64,000 nt of DNA from Thamnaconus septentrionalis (GCA_009823395.1 CM020512.1:3861905-3925904), one strand, 5' to 3'. Counted from the first letter of the stretch, positions 27,156-41,914 are shown. Notes: generated by a model not told the origin, from the sequence alone. A program made the numbers and translations.

Positions 27156-27167
27156 GACCACGTGGTC
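27156..27167. promoter_or_regulatory. Palindromic E-box (CACGTG core) upstream of srm
   Basis: GACCACGTGGTC is a perfect 12-base palindrome with a CACGTG core at 27159-27164, about 410 bases before the srm start codon. CACGTG sites bind MYC/MAX and USF-type factors, and mammalian SRM is a known MYC-responsive gene. Use in this fish is inferred. Confidence 0.55.
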
Positions 27168-27184
27168 GCCTCGTTGTACGCGTG

Positions 27185-27195
27185 GCGCATGCGCA
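27185..27195. promoter_or_regulatory. NRF-1-like site upstream of srm
   Basis: GCGCATGCGCA matches the core of the NRF-1 consensus and lies 18 bases right of the E-box, in a GC-rich stretch typical of a housekeeping promoter. Confidence 0.5.
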
Positions 27196-27574
27196 GTGGC
27201 ACGAGGGGCTCCACGCGGGGTTCAAGTGGGCCAGCTTTCGCTCCATGCAGCGTGAAGCGACTCGGCTCTGGCTCGTGCTGCAGGCAGGGCGGCGCCATGG
27301 ACAAACGCTGCTGCTGCTGCTGCTGCTTTGCTGACTCACACAAACTACTGAGGCTCTGGTAGGGACAGCCTACCCTGCTCTCCGCCCGCGTGCAGTTGGC
27401 TGCATCGACGGCAAGTGGCCGACGCACGCGTTCCCCGATTCGCCGAAACGCGACGTCTAGTTTTTGCCGTCCAGCGGCAGCCAAGTGTCAGATATTTCGA
27501 CGTAAATTGACTCCGTGGGGCAGCATCGCCACATTCATAAACACGCCAGCACTTGTGGCCGCCCGGCTGCCGAC

Positions 27575-29557
<1,983 letters not shown>

Positions 29558-29631
29558 CACCTAAATCCCTGCGTATCCTGCATTTGGCGCTGAGACCACA
29601 GAGAAACAGTGTTGTCCGACACCAACTCATC

Positions 29632-30625
29632 ATTAAAGATCAGACCTGCAGAAGATGGAGACCCTTCTAATTGTTTTCAATGTCTGGGCACAACTGACAG
29701 CGAGCGGTGAACCCTTTTCTGAGTTAGACAAAAAAAAAAAAACCTAAGGTGTCTGTGTTCTTTCTCCTTCCAGTCTTACACTCTCTTAGTGTTTATTTAT
29801 TATTTTCAAAACACCTGTCTGTTTAATTCCTACTTCTGGGATCGTCTTATCACGTGTCTTGTTCTAGGGCAATGCAGTTTGACTGTGGTTTAAAGAGACG
29901 CCAAACTAAACTGACCTCACTTTAAAATCGTACTGTCTATAGGATTCACTCTGTCTTCACATTATGCAATGTATTACAACGCATGTAAAGTGTCTCTGCG
30001 TCATCTGTTGGCTGACTTTTATTTGTAACCTCTCATGTTGTCCTAGTCTCACAGGAAAGTACAACATATTTGGCTTCATATTCAGAATACTAATTTGCCC
30101 CGATCACATTTTCTCTCGTGCCTGAAAGCAGTCGTGTAATGATAATCATGGTTTTTATTTTTTGCCTAAATCAGGCCTTAGTAACAAGTCTTGGCAGAAT
30201 GGCCCTTTAATATTTTTACCAGCTGAATTTAATTTGTGTTCACTTGTTAAAATCAGTGTGAAATGGAAAAACAACTTTATTTTAAGGATAATGAAACGAG
30301 GAATTACATTGGAGCTTTGCAGTGCAGGAAATGTGTAACGGCAAGTAAATATGCAATAATGATTTGTAGTATTTGGTATCAAGTACCAGTGATAAGTTTA
30401 CAGTGGTGTGCCCTGTATTCTGCTACATGGTCAGATATCTTGATTTATTATCTATACGCTGTCAACCATCATGTAGTCCTTGTTGAGGAAAAGCATCCGA
30501 CCTGAGCGATGTAATAATGGCTTTTTAAGAGCCGTAATAAATTGTTGACATGAAATGGTTCTTGGAGATCGGGGTGAGTTCGACCACAAGAGGTTGTTTG
30601 AAATGTCCTTTTCTGTGTAAATAAA
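29632..30625 (+). promoter_or_regulatory. srm: srm 3' UTR with three candidate poly(A) signals
   Basis: ATTAAA at 29632-29637, AATAAA at 30536-30541 and AATAAA at 30620-30625 all lie downstream of the srm stop, so short and long 3' UTR forms are possible. Confidence 0.4.
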
Positions 30626-32147
30626 CTCTTCTCAGACTATGACGTGTTCCACTTTTGCTGTCAAGTCATCACGACGGTGCAGTTGCATTGTTCGGACACT
30701 AGATGGCAGCATCGAACAAGCCAGCCTCAGAATAAAAGACGTTCACGGTCGGTCGTATTTCTACCCGTTTAGTGAGTTGCCGCTATGTTTCACCTTTACT
30801 TTGAAATCAAGTGTGAGGACCTCTGGCCGTGTGGAATTAGTCGTCGTTGGCTGATGTTGCCCTGAGTTGCATCAACTCTACTTTTGTCAGCGGAATGCCT
30901 TAAGTCCCAGCTGTCAAAGGCCTGACAAGGCTGTCAGGCACTTCGCTTCAGTGCCTGAGTGCTTCTCAGTGAGAAAGAAGTGTTCAGCCGTAATTCGTTT
31001 AGAAAATGCGTGACAAGATGAGTTGTAACTTGTTGACTCCTCACTTTACTTTCATGAAGTGCATGTGGTCAAACTGGAGAATTCTACGCCCAGTTCTCAG
31101 CTCGCGCAGCACCTACACCGGGCGTCATGCTGACGTCGGTCGGTGTTTGAAGTCTGTGGAAGGCAGGGCTGCTTGCTGTCGATTCTTCAAGCCATGAAGT
31201 GCCAACATGCAGCCGTCTCGGCTGTTGGCTAATCTCCAGAGTGGCTCTGCCCCCCCACCCTCTTTTTTTTTCTTTGAGTGCTGGTGTTTGAGGGAAGAAA
31301 AAATAATTTCTCAGACACTCGGGAGAGCGCAGCAAATCAGTTTGAACGTATCAGCTGAGTCCTTATGGACTATAGACTGTCCGTACATTCAGTGCCGGTA
31401 GCACTTTTGGAGTACGTCACTTATTGTGCTTTTTGGCATCCTGGAGGTGTTAGCATTTCTTCTCTTCCAAGAACGTACACACTGTCTTAGTGGGATAACA
31501 TTTGTCTTTACTAAATGGTGAATCACAAACTCCTCAAAGAGGGGGAAAAGGCTCAGAGGAGAATTGTTTTGGAATCAAATGATTAGCAATGGATAATTAA
31601 AGCAATTCACTGGAATATCACTTCTAGCCAGAGCTTTTATGATGTTTTGCCAGAATGCATTTTACTCTGAGAGTCGTTGCTGCCACGTTTAAACGAGATG
31701 ACTATGACTTTGTGTTAATTCGCGTGGGGCTTTGACAGCGCTGCATAAAATCTCCAGGTTTCGTTGCGTGTTTTTAAACAAACCCCGTTTGATCCACAGA
31801 AACTGGCCGTAGCTATTGCCTCCATCGTATGTCTGGCAAAACAACATGTGAAGAAATCAACCTCCTGCTCATCAGTGCGCCGTGTTCGCTGGGCCGTGTT
31901 GCTCCCTCCAGCCACGGCCAGCGTCAGACGGGTCAATTGTCATCTGCAGGTGTCAAGAGACGCATCATCAGCCGCCTCGTTGTCCGCTCGCATCACGTCG
32001 GGGCCTGTTGAGTCGCCGCCGCTTCCCGCCCTCGACCCTCCCGATTGTCCGCCCCTACAAACTCGAACGCTCTCTCGTTTGAAGGCGTCCGCCGCGGCCT
32101 GCGGAGGCCGGAGTTGTAAATGATGCCGCAACCTGGTTTTAGCGCCG

Positions 32148-32155
32148 TGACGTCA
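32148..32155. promoter_or_regulatory. cort: Consensus cAMP response element upstream of cort
   Basis: A perfect TGACGTCA lies about 277 bases left of the cort TATA box. CREs drive mammalian somatostatin transcription, though there the site is close to the start point. A second CRE-like CCACGTCA sits nearer, at 32383. Confidence 0.5.
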
Positions 32156-32382
32156 GCAGTCACGCCGCCGGTGAATCACGCCGGTTACACACAACCTTCT
32201 CATCATGCATCAAAAAAAAAAGGTTAACCGTTGAAACGCTTCCATTAGTTCTGGCCTCAACTCTCCGTCTCTCCTCCTCCTTCTCCTCCTCCTCCTCCTC
32301 CTCCTCCAACTCCTCCCTGCCCACGCACATGCAGTTACATCCCACCTACCCAAACATACACACACACACACACCCCGAGCCT

Positions 32383-32390
32383 CCACGTCA
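32383..32390. promoter_or_regulatory. cort: Proximal CRE-like site of cort
   Basis: CCACGTCA (TGACGTGG on the other strand) lies about 42 bases left of the TATA box. This is roughly the position of the functional CRE in mammalian somatostatin promoters, with the CGTCA half intact. Confidence 0.45.
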
Positions 32391-32424
32391 GTGGCAGACT
32401 GGTGGCGGGGGGAGGTGGGAGGCG

Positions 32425-32430
32425 TATAAA
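32425..32430 (+). promoter_or_regulatory. cort: TATA box of cort
   Basis: TATAAA in the context GGCGTATAAAAGAG lies 256 bases before the start codon. The implied start of transcription is about 32455, giving a 5' UTR that contains the ACTC/CA repeats. Confidence 0.7.
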
Positions 32431-32555
32431 AGAGTGAGGGACTTCAGAGGTAGAGCAGAGGAGACATCTCCAAATCTCGCCACCAGCCTCCCACCACCAC
32501 CACCACCTCCTGCACTTCCTGCGGCTCTTTGCACTCCGGCCGGTCCGAGCGCCTC

Positions 32556-32604
32556 ACTCACTCACTCACTCACTCACTCACTCGCACACACACACACACA
32601 CACG
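32556..32604. repeat. (ACTC)n/(CA)n repeat in the cort 5' UTR
   Basis: Seven CTCA units are followed by about nine CA units. The repeat lies between the TATA box and the start codon, so it should be transcribed. Confidence 0.85.
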
Positions 32605-32685
32605 CACTCGCCTCACCGACGACGCTACGAGAGGCTCCTGTGGCAGCAGCTCCGCTCCGTCACCCCGCACTCCTGTCACAGCAGC

Positions 32686-33327
32686 ATGCAGCTCCTGGTG
32701 GTTTTAGCGGCTCTGATGGGGGTTGTGTTCAGCGTGAGAGCAGCCGCCTTGCTCCCTGTGGACGACAGGAGCCCCGTCCACATCAGCAGGGTGAGCAGGA
32801 TTCCTTCTAATTATTGTCTTTATATTTGAGAAGCTGGCTAAAATGTTGTGCTTTGATTTGTGATTTTTTTTTTTTTTTTTTTGTTAAACACAAAATAATT
32901 TAACATTATGGTTTGTCAAAGAAACAAGATTTTTTTTAAATGGTTGGTTACATTTTGAATTTGAAAAAGAGAAATTAATGTAATAAATCTGTATTTTTTT
33001 CAGTTAAGCTCAGATATTTGGATGGTTAAAAACCCAACGTAAAGTAAGTGCAGGGTATTTTTGTTCACACGCTGGTCCCTTGTGATTTCTGGGCAGGAGC
33101 TGAGCAAAGAGCGCAAGGAGCTGATCCTGAAGCTGGTGTCCGGCTTGTTGGACGGAGCGTTGGACAGCAACATGCTGCCGGGCGAGGCGGCGGCACCTGT
33201 GGATCTTGAGGAGCCGCTGGAGTCTCGCCTGGAGGAGAGGGCCGTCTACAACAGGCTATCGCTTCCCCAGCGGGACCGCAAAGCCCCCTGTAAAAACTTC
33301 TTCTGGAAAACTTTCACCTCCTGCTAA
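32686..33327 (+). CDS. cort: Preprosomatostatin-2 / cortistatin, complete
   Basis: Two exons, 32686-32790 and 33097-33327, encode 111 residues. The protein opens with a signal peptide (MQLLVVLAALMGVVFSVRA). The prosegment contains ELSKERKELILKLVSGLLDG, a typical somatostatin-precursor helix, and ends in an Arg-Lys processing pair. The final 14 residues are APCKNFFWKTFTSC, which is somatostatin-14 with Pro at position 2 instead of Gly; the two Cys form the ring and FWKT is the receptor-binding turn. Pro2 marks the SS2 branch, orthologous to mammalian cortistatin. The single intron in the prosegment is the family's normal one. The hormone is secreted and acts on somatostatin receptors. The neighbours srm, masp2 and dffa agree with CORT, since human CORT lies in the same region as these genes. 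Confidence 0.94.
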
Positions 33328-33588
33328 CAGTGCCCTCTGAAGAGCCCCTGAAGCCTCCCCCCACCCACCTCCCGGCCCCCGCCTGCCCACCCGACACCTT
33401 CTTTTTTTCCCCCCTCGCGGCTCCACATGAACTGTAGTAGAACTCAGCTGTACATAATCATCTCATCCGGTCAGACATGTGGCATCGATGGACTTCACCG
33501 ACACAGTGTGTCTGTTTGAACAAACTGTTGATGTATCTATTTGTGTATATCCTCGCTGTATTTATGACGCCTTTAATTTAAGATCAAC

Positions 33589-33594
33589 AATAAA
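33589..33594 (+). promoter_or_regulatory. cort: cort poly(A) signal
   Basis: AATAAA lies 262 bases after the stop codon, a normal distance for a short peptide-hormone transcript. Confidence 0.65.
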
Positions 33595-35229
33595 GCATGG
33601 ATATAATAGTTTGGATGTCAGCCACACTGAATCATTTATTATGAGTTTTTTCATCACATACATGTATTTATTAACAATGCAAAATTTCATTTTAAGCAAA
33701 ATATTCTATTACTATTGCTCTGTATGGAGCTAGAAAATGAACAATCCTGGGACTTTAAAATAAATGCGAGGTTTTGCACAAATGTATCTCTAAAGTGCAT
33801 AAATAGGCGGTCAGGAATGTGTGTGTGTGTTTTATTTAAGCAATAAAAACATATAAATCTGCTATTGTCTCAGGAAAAACACAGGAGAGGCAAAAAGCGG
33901 TGGTGGATAATGAGGGTGTGTGCCTTCCCAATATCCTTCAATAATTAGTTAGAAGACAATTAGGAAAAAAAAAAAACAAATGAGAAAATAAATCCTTGAT
34001 GCGAAAAAAAAAAAAGTGTTTTAAATTCTATTTGCTCTGTGGCTGAAAAATGAGAACAAAGTAGCTTTCAGATGTATTCATCAGAGCGATGCGCACCAGA
34101 ATCAAAACAACAGTTAATTTCTTTATGTTTTTCAATTATAAAATGAACACGGCTCAGCTGTGAACACTTGCAGCACAAGGCAATTCTACAATTGTGGGGC
34201 CTGGCAATTCTTCTTCTTCTTCTTCTTCTTCTTCTTTTCTTTTTTTTTTAATTTTAATACATTTATTTATTTATTTATTTGGTTTCAAGACTTGGATGGG
34301 AAATCGGTCGATCACACACACAGAGGAGTGAATCAAGTCCAACCTCAGTGGTAAGATAAAAGTGTCTCCAGCTGCTGCGTGTGGAGACCATCAGCTGATC
34401 CTGCGGACCCCCGCTGGTTCTCTCCAGCCAGCCTCTCTCTGCGTCGGCTACCCGCCTCTCCATCCGTCACACTGCTACGCGGCCCCTCTGGTGTGTACAG
34501 CCAGCGCGCCATTTACTGGTGGAGACCGCGGCGCTGCCAAGGCGAGGAGGAGACAATCACTGTATCGTGCTCGGGGCCGGGCCTCGCAGCGGTTAAGGGT
34601 GTAATGTGTCGTGCTGCTCAGAGTTCCTGTTGTTTCAGGCCATTCAAACAGGAAAAGCTACAGAAGATGCGTGACAGTGAAAACCGTTAGTTTGACTCCT
34701 GTGGCGAAGAAAAATTCCTACGTGTGGGGGGGGGGGAATTGACCCTTAAAATAATCCAGTGGGTGTTTGAATGGTATTCAACCTCTTCATGGATCTTCCT
34801 TCTCAAGGCTCCCATACTTTACACATTGTCTTTTAAAGTTATTCCTGGTCTCCATTGAGCAGCCTGATATAAATAATCATCAAACACATTTTTTTTTTAA
34901 AGCTCTGACTCCAGATTGACCAAAACATGCTTGATCTACTTTGCAAAGTCTAAAATATAGAGATACATAGTTGATGTAATTAAGGTAAATATTACATTTT
35001 TACATGCTTTATGGGTTTGGTATAAACAAACCCAACTTTGAAAATATTGTTGTTTAAGGCCAAAGTGTACTGCGGTGGTCATATATAGCAAAAGCCTACA
35101 ACTTGCCACAGTCTGGTCGTCAAGTTACAACCTGAGTGCTCACAATGTGTGTGTGTCAAAATAAAGACCCATCCAAAAAAATTGACATTTTCAACCCTCA
35201 TTTTTCAAAAGCAACAAAACAAACCCATA

Positions 35230-35560
35230 AACATACCATATTTTCTCGGATGGTTATTTCTCATGCTGGACTGGAGCAGAGCAGCCCCCCGAAGACGAAT
35301 CATTCAAAAACTCTGTAGATCTCCGGAAGACAGCCGTGTTAGTCCTCTGTTTACAGCCTCCTGCAGAAAAGGCTTCTACCTGTAAGATAAAACTGATACT
35401 TTGTTGGACCTCACACATTTTTGGAAGGCGATCTTGAGGGCGGAACCAGCACCTGGTTGGTTGTTGCTAGATGTAGCCTGAGAGAGGTGTCAGCGCCCTT
35501 TGTGACATCGCAAAGGTCCGTGTTTGAGTGCAAAGTTTCAAAGCAAGAGAAGTAAAAACT
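35230..35560 (-). repeat. Dispersed repeat containing the CTTTGTGAYRTCRCAAAG motif, minus-orientation copy
   Basis: The reverse complement of 35300-35360 (GTAAACAGAGGACTAAC, then GGAGATCTA) matches 55670-55710 (ATAAACAGAGGGCTAAA, then AGAGATCTA). Both copies also share the ACTTTGTGATGTCACAAAG-like word. This is a middle-repetitive element of unknown class with approximate ends. Confidence 0.5.
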
Positions 35561-36219
35561 GGATTTATTCAATATTAAAAAAAAAACCAAAAACAAAACA
35601 CCAACAGATGAATAGGGCTTGATGTCTCATTGACATGCTTGTTTCAAGTGCAGATCTCAGCTCACGGTAAATTACAGGTGGAACTTAAAAGGTTGCGAAC
35701 CCGCCATTTCCTCTCCTTCGACACCCTGATGTACATGTTTTAGAAAGCGGGAGAGAAAAGCCAGTCAATAATCCATCCCGACAGCCACATCCCTTCAGAA
35801 TGCGGCTTGATGGTGACACAGGGTTCCACGAGATGTGAATGCTGCGTAATTATATGGTTCCTGTAACCTTCCGGGAACTCTGCCACTTCCTTCAGTGTCG
35901 CTGAATAGAGAAAGCTCTTGTGGGCTCGCTTGATTGCGATTCATGGCGCAGTGTCTTTTATTCTCCCACTACCACTTAAAAAAAAAAAGAGGAAGAAAAA
36001 GAAGAAACCGTATCAAAATGACAGAGTCTCGATGTTAACAACCTGCAGGCGAACGAGTAGAGCAGGAAAGAAGTGAATTCCTTGTAAGGGACAATGTGAG
36101 AACAAAGTGATTTCTCAACAGAAGATTGAAAGGGAAAAAAACATGTGTTTTATGACAATAATTCCCTTGAATCAAGAAACAAACTGATGTGACTGGACTC
36201 TCTGCCTCCTCGTCACCCA

Positions 36220-36260
36220 CCTCCACCTCCACCTCCTCCTCCTCCTCCTCCTCCTCCCTC
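36220..36260. repeat. (CCACCT)n/(CTC)n repeat
   Basis: CACCTC hexamers pass into a CTC triplet run of about eight units. Confidence 0.8.
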
Positions 36261-39200
36261 TCCTCTCCAGGGCAGATATGAGAGTGCACAGGAGCAACAT
36301 CAAAGCTCCTGCCTCCCAGCAAAGCATTTTATTGGCTTTCCTTTTGATCTGAAGGATGAGGGTTAAAGAGTGTTTGAGCCCCAACTGTGTAATTTGAAAA
36401 TTTTGAATGGGACTTCTGGTGTTACGGTGTTTGAAAATCACAAAGACCTTTATTTATTTATTTTTTTTTATTTTTTTTGGTTTGGTTCTGTTGCTGCTCC
36501 TCACGGGAGTGAAAAAATAAAACATCTTCAAAATGACTTTTGGCCGCGACGTGACGCTCGTACGTGTTTCTGTGTTCACAGATCACGCAGCTCCTTAAAC
36601 TGAACCTGATTGGTGACGACAGGGCGAATTAGCGCCACGTGTTGGGGAGTGGGGGCTGGAGGGTGGCTTCTGAGGGAAGGTGTGAACATGCAGTTTCTTC
36701 AAGGCTGAAGACAAAATGTCCAAGTTCATGTATGGGGTTGCATCAGTCCAAAGAAGGGGGGCTGAAAATGGTTCGGTTTGCATCTATTAATTGAAATTAA
36801 CTTAGCGATTATTTTTGTTCAATTTGATTAAACAGTTATATTTTGGGGGGGGGATCATAGAAATGTAAGACAAAAAAAAAGACGTGTCTGAAAATAACGG
36901 AAACCCAATTATATTAAAACATTTTCTTCCTTCCATTCAAGTCGATTAATCTATTAATCGTTTCAGCTCCAACGGACACGTTTAACATTTTACCACTTTA
37001 TTTGCTTTGGTTGTCCACCCATGTGGTGCGTTCATTGTGTCCACAGCAGACTGCATATTCAAAACGACATTACGCCATTAATTTCACATTTTGGCCTCGT
37101 CCCCGGCAGCCGGTCTGTCTGCAATGCGCGCTGTGTTTTTGATCATTACATGGTTGGATGTACGTGTTACGTTTGAAAAGCGCTGACGGGAGTTGCAGCG
37201 CGCTCAGCCGACGCGGTCTTGTACTTTATTAACCCGGTGACTCTGGACACGGCGCTTTGCAGAGCTCAGATTCATCTTCCTCAGATGGACGCAATTTGTT
37301 TGCCGATGACATTTTAAGACAAGGTTGGAATATTTATTTATTTTTATTTTTTTTACCAAGAGCGGTGAAGGAACCAAACAGGGTCGACTGTCTGAGGCCT
37401 TCGGTTGCATTAAATAAATAAATAAATAAATAAATAAAACATGTCTCCAAATTGGAAGCATGGAAGGTAGATGCCTGTTTGGAATAATGGGCCGGTGTCT
37501 CTGCGCAGACATTGGATTTGCATCACTTTGTTGCGGGATCATTAGTGCCTTGTCTGGAGAGACTTTCCTGCTCTTGCATCTTAAAATATTCTGATGCCGC
37601 ATCCCCCTGCTGCTGATCAGCCGGTGCCTTTTGCTCCCTTGAATTTTCGCACTTGTTGATGTCATGTAAAAGTCCCCGTTTTGGCTCAGTGGGTAAGCAG
37701 GAAACCGGATATTTTGGATCACAATCTCAACGACTCATTTCCAGATTAGGTTTACAACCAGTCGTCAACTGAGTGACGCACAGGCGTTCCAGTGTCCCTG
37801 GTAGGTCCTCTTCCAAAGTTCTCCTGTTTTGGAAGCAGTAATCAGAAGCGGGGAGAGATTGTCCCCAGCAGGACCTAATGATGCCTGATGGCTTGTTCGG
37901 CCGCCCAGCATTGCCGCTAAAAGCTGATCATTACAGGACCCTCTGCTCCCTCGGCGCTTAACCCGCGCCTCCAAAAACGAGCTGTCACCAGGAGGAGGAA
38001 GAGACGCAGCCCACTGGTCACCGTAGTGACCCCCGTTTCTTCCAGAGGGAAATGAGAGCAATAACTAGCTTTAAACTGCGAAAAGCATCGCGAGCTGCAG
38101 GCGCAAAGTAGTTTGATTTTTCAGCTGGGATTGCATTCTTATTTTTAATTGTTGGCTCAAAATTAAGAGACAATTGGGAGTGAATTAAGCAAAACTAGAG
38201 GAGTTTAAAAGCTCCTTGTGTTGGACAAAGTTGTGCAAACTACTACATTGGGTGCATACATGCGACAATTTGATTACATGACATTAATGTCACATCTTTA
38301 ATCTAGGGGAGAAAGACGGGCAGGTGGATCGTGCGCCGCAGCTGGATGAACTGGAGTTCAACTGTGAAATCAAGCTCATACATCCATCCAGCCTCCAGTC
38401 GAGGGTGTTTTCAATGGGGCCTCATTTTCTTTTCTGATCCCAAATCAGCTCCCTCCTTGACGGTCGAGGCAGGAGGTGCAGCAGCTGCTCTGAGAAACGC
38501 TGCGAGGGGGAAAAAGGGAGAAGAGTTGTAAACACTTTTTTTGTGGCTACTAATGAGAAGTTTTGTCGCTGCTGCTGCTACAGCGGCGGTTTGATCAGAG
38601 GCACATGGAAGCAATTTGTTTTGCAACCAAGCCATAACAAGAAACATCACTGAACATTTCCTTGCTTTGCTTGCAAAAGTTCTGCTACACTTTTGCTGCG
38701 GAGTTCTAAAGGGCTCAAACAAAATTGGTCAGCTTGAATGTGACAGAAGTTTCGCCCCAATCGCCCACCGGGTTTAACTCTCTCAGGGCTCTTGTCCTCC
38801 GGGATGGAAATGCTCCTGGCGTGCTGAGGTTGATGACGACCCTGTTGATTTGTTGGGCTCGGACGCCACCGTGACGACCGGACCTGTGCTGAGTAAATGC
38901 GTTGGTGAGTAGCAACCTTTACGGTCATCGACCTGCCGTGCGGTGATGAACGTCCGGCCAGGATGTGATCCTCTCCAGAAGAAGAAATGACCTACATGTT
39001 TCTGCCTGACCAGGCCGACAATCCACCGTTCAGACTGAGAAGGTCAAGTGGGCAGGGTCGAGGAACATTGACGAGGGCAGAGGAAGAATCGCTGAGGGTT
39101 TTCGTACGGGTAAGCACTTAGTCTGCGAGTGCCAAAGCGGGAGGACTCCCTTTTTGAGAGCAGTATGTTTAACATGCACACTTTTTTTTACCATTACCAT

Positions 39201-41914
39201 ATCATATTTGTTTTGATTAGCAGTGTCCAACAGAGCGGATGGCCACTGTTGAAGTTACTTGTTCCGAGTGGTCCGTGAAATCTCATGCACGGGAACTTAT
39301 GATTATTGTATATTTGAGACATTTAGGAAACAAATGGTGCAACAGACATTTGGGGAATATTGGAACATTTCCTTTTCTTTTTATTTAAAAGTAGAAAAGC
39401 TAAAGGAGAGTACAGTTTGATAAATAGTCAAATCTAGTCCAAAGAAGTACCAAATCTATAATCCGTTTTGAGAGGTGCGAGGATGAGCAAAAAAATCAAA
39501 TAGAAACCACACATCTTGCATTTTTCCGAACGTCCATATGTCACCGGTTTCTGCGCAACGTTCGCGTTTGATAGGAGCGATGCCGATCCGTCACATATAA
39601 AGAAGAGAGAGTTACTGTCACAGTTCATTAGTTTGGCTTTTTGCACCGAGCGTCAGACTGTGTGACTGTGAGCCACTCGAGGTGAGTCATTAGACCCAGT
39701 GTCATTAGAGAGGCCCTGCAGGCGGAGACCAACGCGGCACATGCCGATATTGACTTTCTTGTTCAAGTGCCGCTGCTGCCGTGCCCTGTGCGATGCGTGT
39801 GCGACACGGGGCCCTAATCACGGTGGTGACACTCCAGTGATTAGCCACCAACGCTGTCCTTGTTTGCCACGGCCTTTTGCCCCTGCAATAGATTTGTTGC
39901 CACAGCTCCGAATGAGTGCTTAAAGTAATGTCATTTTCTCCCGCTACGTCCCGCTACCTTTGACTATTTTCAGGAAAAAATTGGGCCCTTGTGGGATTGC
40001 AATGCACATGATTGCAGTAGGCCTAAGAACACAACCCTGTCAATTGGTCTGGTCCATAACGCAGCGACAAACGGGAGCAAAGAAAACGAATAAGGGACGA
40101 CGGCTCTTGAGATTCTATATGTTACCGCAGCACAATGGGAGAGGCTGATGGTCGTCAATTATCAACGGTTTGTGAGGTCTTTGCTGTTGCCACCGCCATC
40201 ATTCATATTGGAAATCGATGTCCGCGGCTATCATTTCTCTCAGGCCTAACGAAGCCGAAAATGTTTAATCAGTTACGCAAGACGCACCCCCAGCCCCTCC
40301 ACCCCCCTTCATTTATATCCCTGCCAGACTTCTTGAGTCATGGCAGGGTCAGCAATGTTGTACGAGTTCACGTCAGTGGGACGCCGATGAGTCGAGAAGA
40401 CCCGTGTCAGAAGAGACATTAGCCCGTCGGAATAATTTGGGCCAGTGTGCGTATTGTGCGACCAAATTATCCCAACATGGTTGGTGGCGCTTCCTCGTCT
40501 TCTGCCACCACTTCGTTCCAGAGCAAATTGAAAACACGTGATCAAGGGAGCACGGAGCACGTTCTACCACACCGCAGCGCCGCAGCGCAGTGCCCATAAA
40601 ACCACAGAGTCCAGTCTAAAATTGTCAAGCCGCAACCTGTGCGCTCACAATGCATTTGGTAAGGACCACCAATCAGCCCCCCGCAGACCATTATCAGGCT
40701 ATTGACAAGTGTCAGCAAAGATTTGAAGCTTCAGCGGAGGACCGGTTACCAGCAGCAGCAGCAGCAGCACAGAGGACGAGAGGACGCCTATTAGGAGCGC
40801 TTTTAAACTGAAATTCAAATCTTTCATTTTGGAGGCAACATGGCAAAACGTTTAAAGCAAAAGAAAAAACTACATATGTGTATACATACAACCAACATTA
40901 TCGCATGTTGTACTTTTTTAATGATTCAAAACTCCACAGTTCTCATTTCTAGCCTAAAAGTGGTGCTCTCACTTGCCAAAGCCTGGGGAAGTTTAATGAC
41001 AGGGTCGAGAGACATTGTTGTCACAAAAAAACAATGTCACACCTATAAAACTGTTATTGCTACGCATGAAAAAGTATCAACAAAAAGGGACGCCCGCTTT
41101 GCAGATCGTCCATTTTTCAAAGGTGGTTTTGAATGTGCGCAGCACATTTTAAAAGCCTTAGCCAAAAGCTGCAAATGGGCACGCGCTGTGTGCTAATGTC
41201 AGAAAACTGCCCCAAACACCTACTAATTCATTCACATCTCTGCGGAGCAAACGGCTCGCCATCGCCGCCTCTAATTCACCGCTTCCCCGAGAACGGAGCT
41301 GTGTGAAATGCAATGAAGGCGAGCGCGCCGCCGCTGAAGCGGCGTAATGAAGGAAGGGATCCGGGCTTGAAAGCAGCACCTGCGCGCCATTTCTCATCAT
41401 TGTTCGTGCGCCGCCGGCATCACCCAATGCTTTACTGCCTGGTGGCGGTCGGCTCGATCGCTAAAACCCGGGGAACCTGCCGGAATTAGCAAGGAAATGG
41501 CCGTATTTGTTACCTGTGAGAAAGAGCCGAGCCTGGGCAAATTGGAAGAGTAATGGACCCGGCGTCAGCAGGCGAAATCCGGCACGGGGGGGGGGGGCGT
41601 CGGCACCAATTCATCAGCAGCCATGAGCATCGGGAAGGTTGCTTGGAACCAGACGGGTGGTGAGGAGAGGGAGGTCTGCGTGGAAATGCTCAGCAGGTCC
41701 AAGAACATCTCATTTCACGCGAACCCCCTCTGAAACGCGCCGTCTCTGGCGCTGTACCGTGGCTGCTAGCGTTCGCGATGGGGGAAAATTCACTGTTTTT
41801 TTTACATTTTTCATTCCCGTTTCTCTCCACCCTCGATGTCGCGCGCGGCAAATCGAGCGGAGTCTCTCGCAATGGAAACCAAACTGAGACATTTCCAGGC
41901 CTTCTTTTGTTTTG

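Larger units (their letters stand above)
25843..27574. other. exosc10-srm intergenic region
   Basis: It holds the exosc10 3' UTR, an A run of about 24 bases at 26819, a (CTTT)n tract at about 27066-27095, and the GC-rich srm promoter/5' UTR from about 27150. A (GCT)n run of seven units lies near 27307. No extra gene was recognised. Confidence 0.6.
29558..32424. other. srm 3' UTR and srm-cort intergenic region
   Basis: No additional gene was recognised. The right part becomes GC-rich, with a CRE at 32148 and a (CTC)n run at about 32270-32308 upstream of the cort TATA box. Confidence 0.55.

Noticed and set aside
32686..33327. First considered a C-type natriuretic peptide gene, because of the small precursor with a C-terminal Cys ring and the 1p36-like location
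   Set aside because: The C-terminal peptide is CKNFFWKTFTSC, the somatostatin ring, not the 17-residue natriuretic ring.
37204..37722. Minus-strand open frame of 172 codons
   Set aside because: No recognisable domain; includes an AAAT-repeat-derived (LFIY) stretch and no plausible splice or promoter context.
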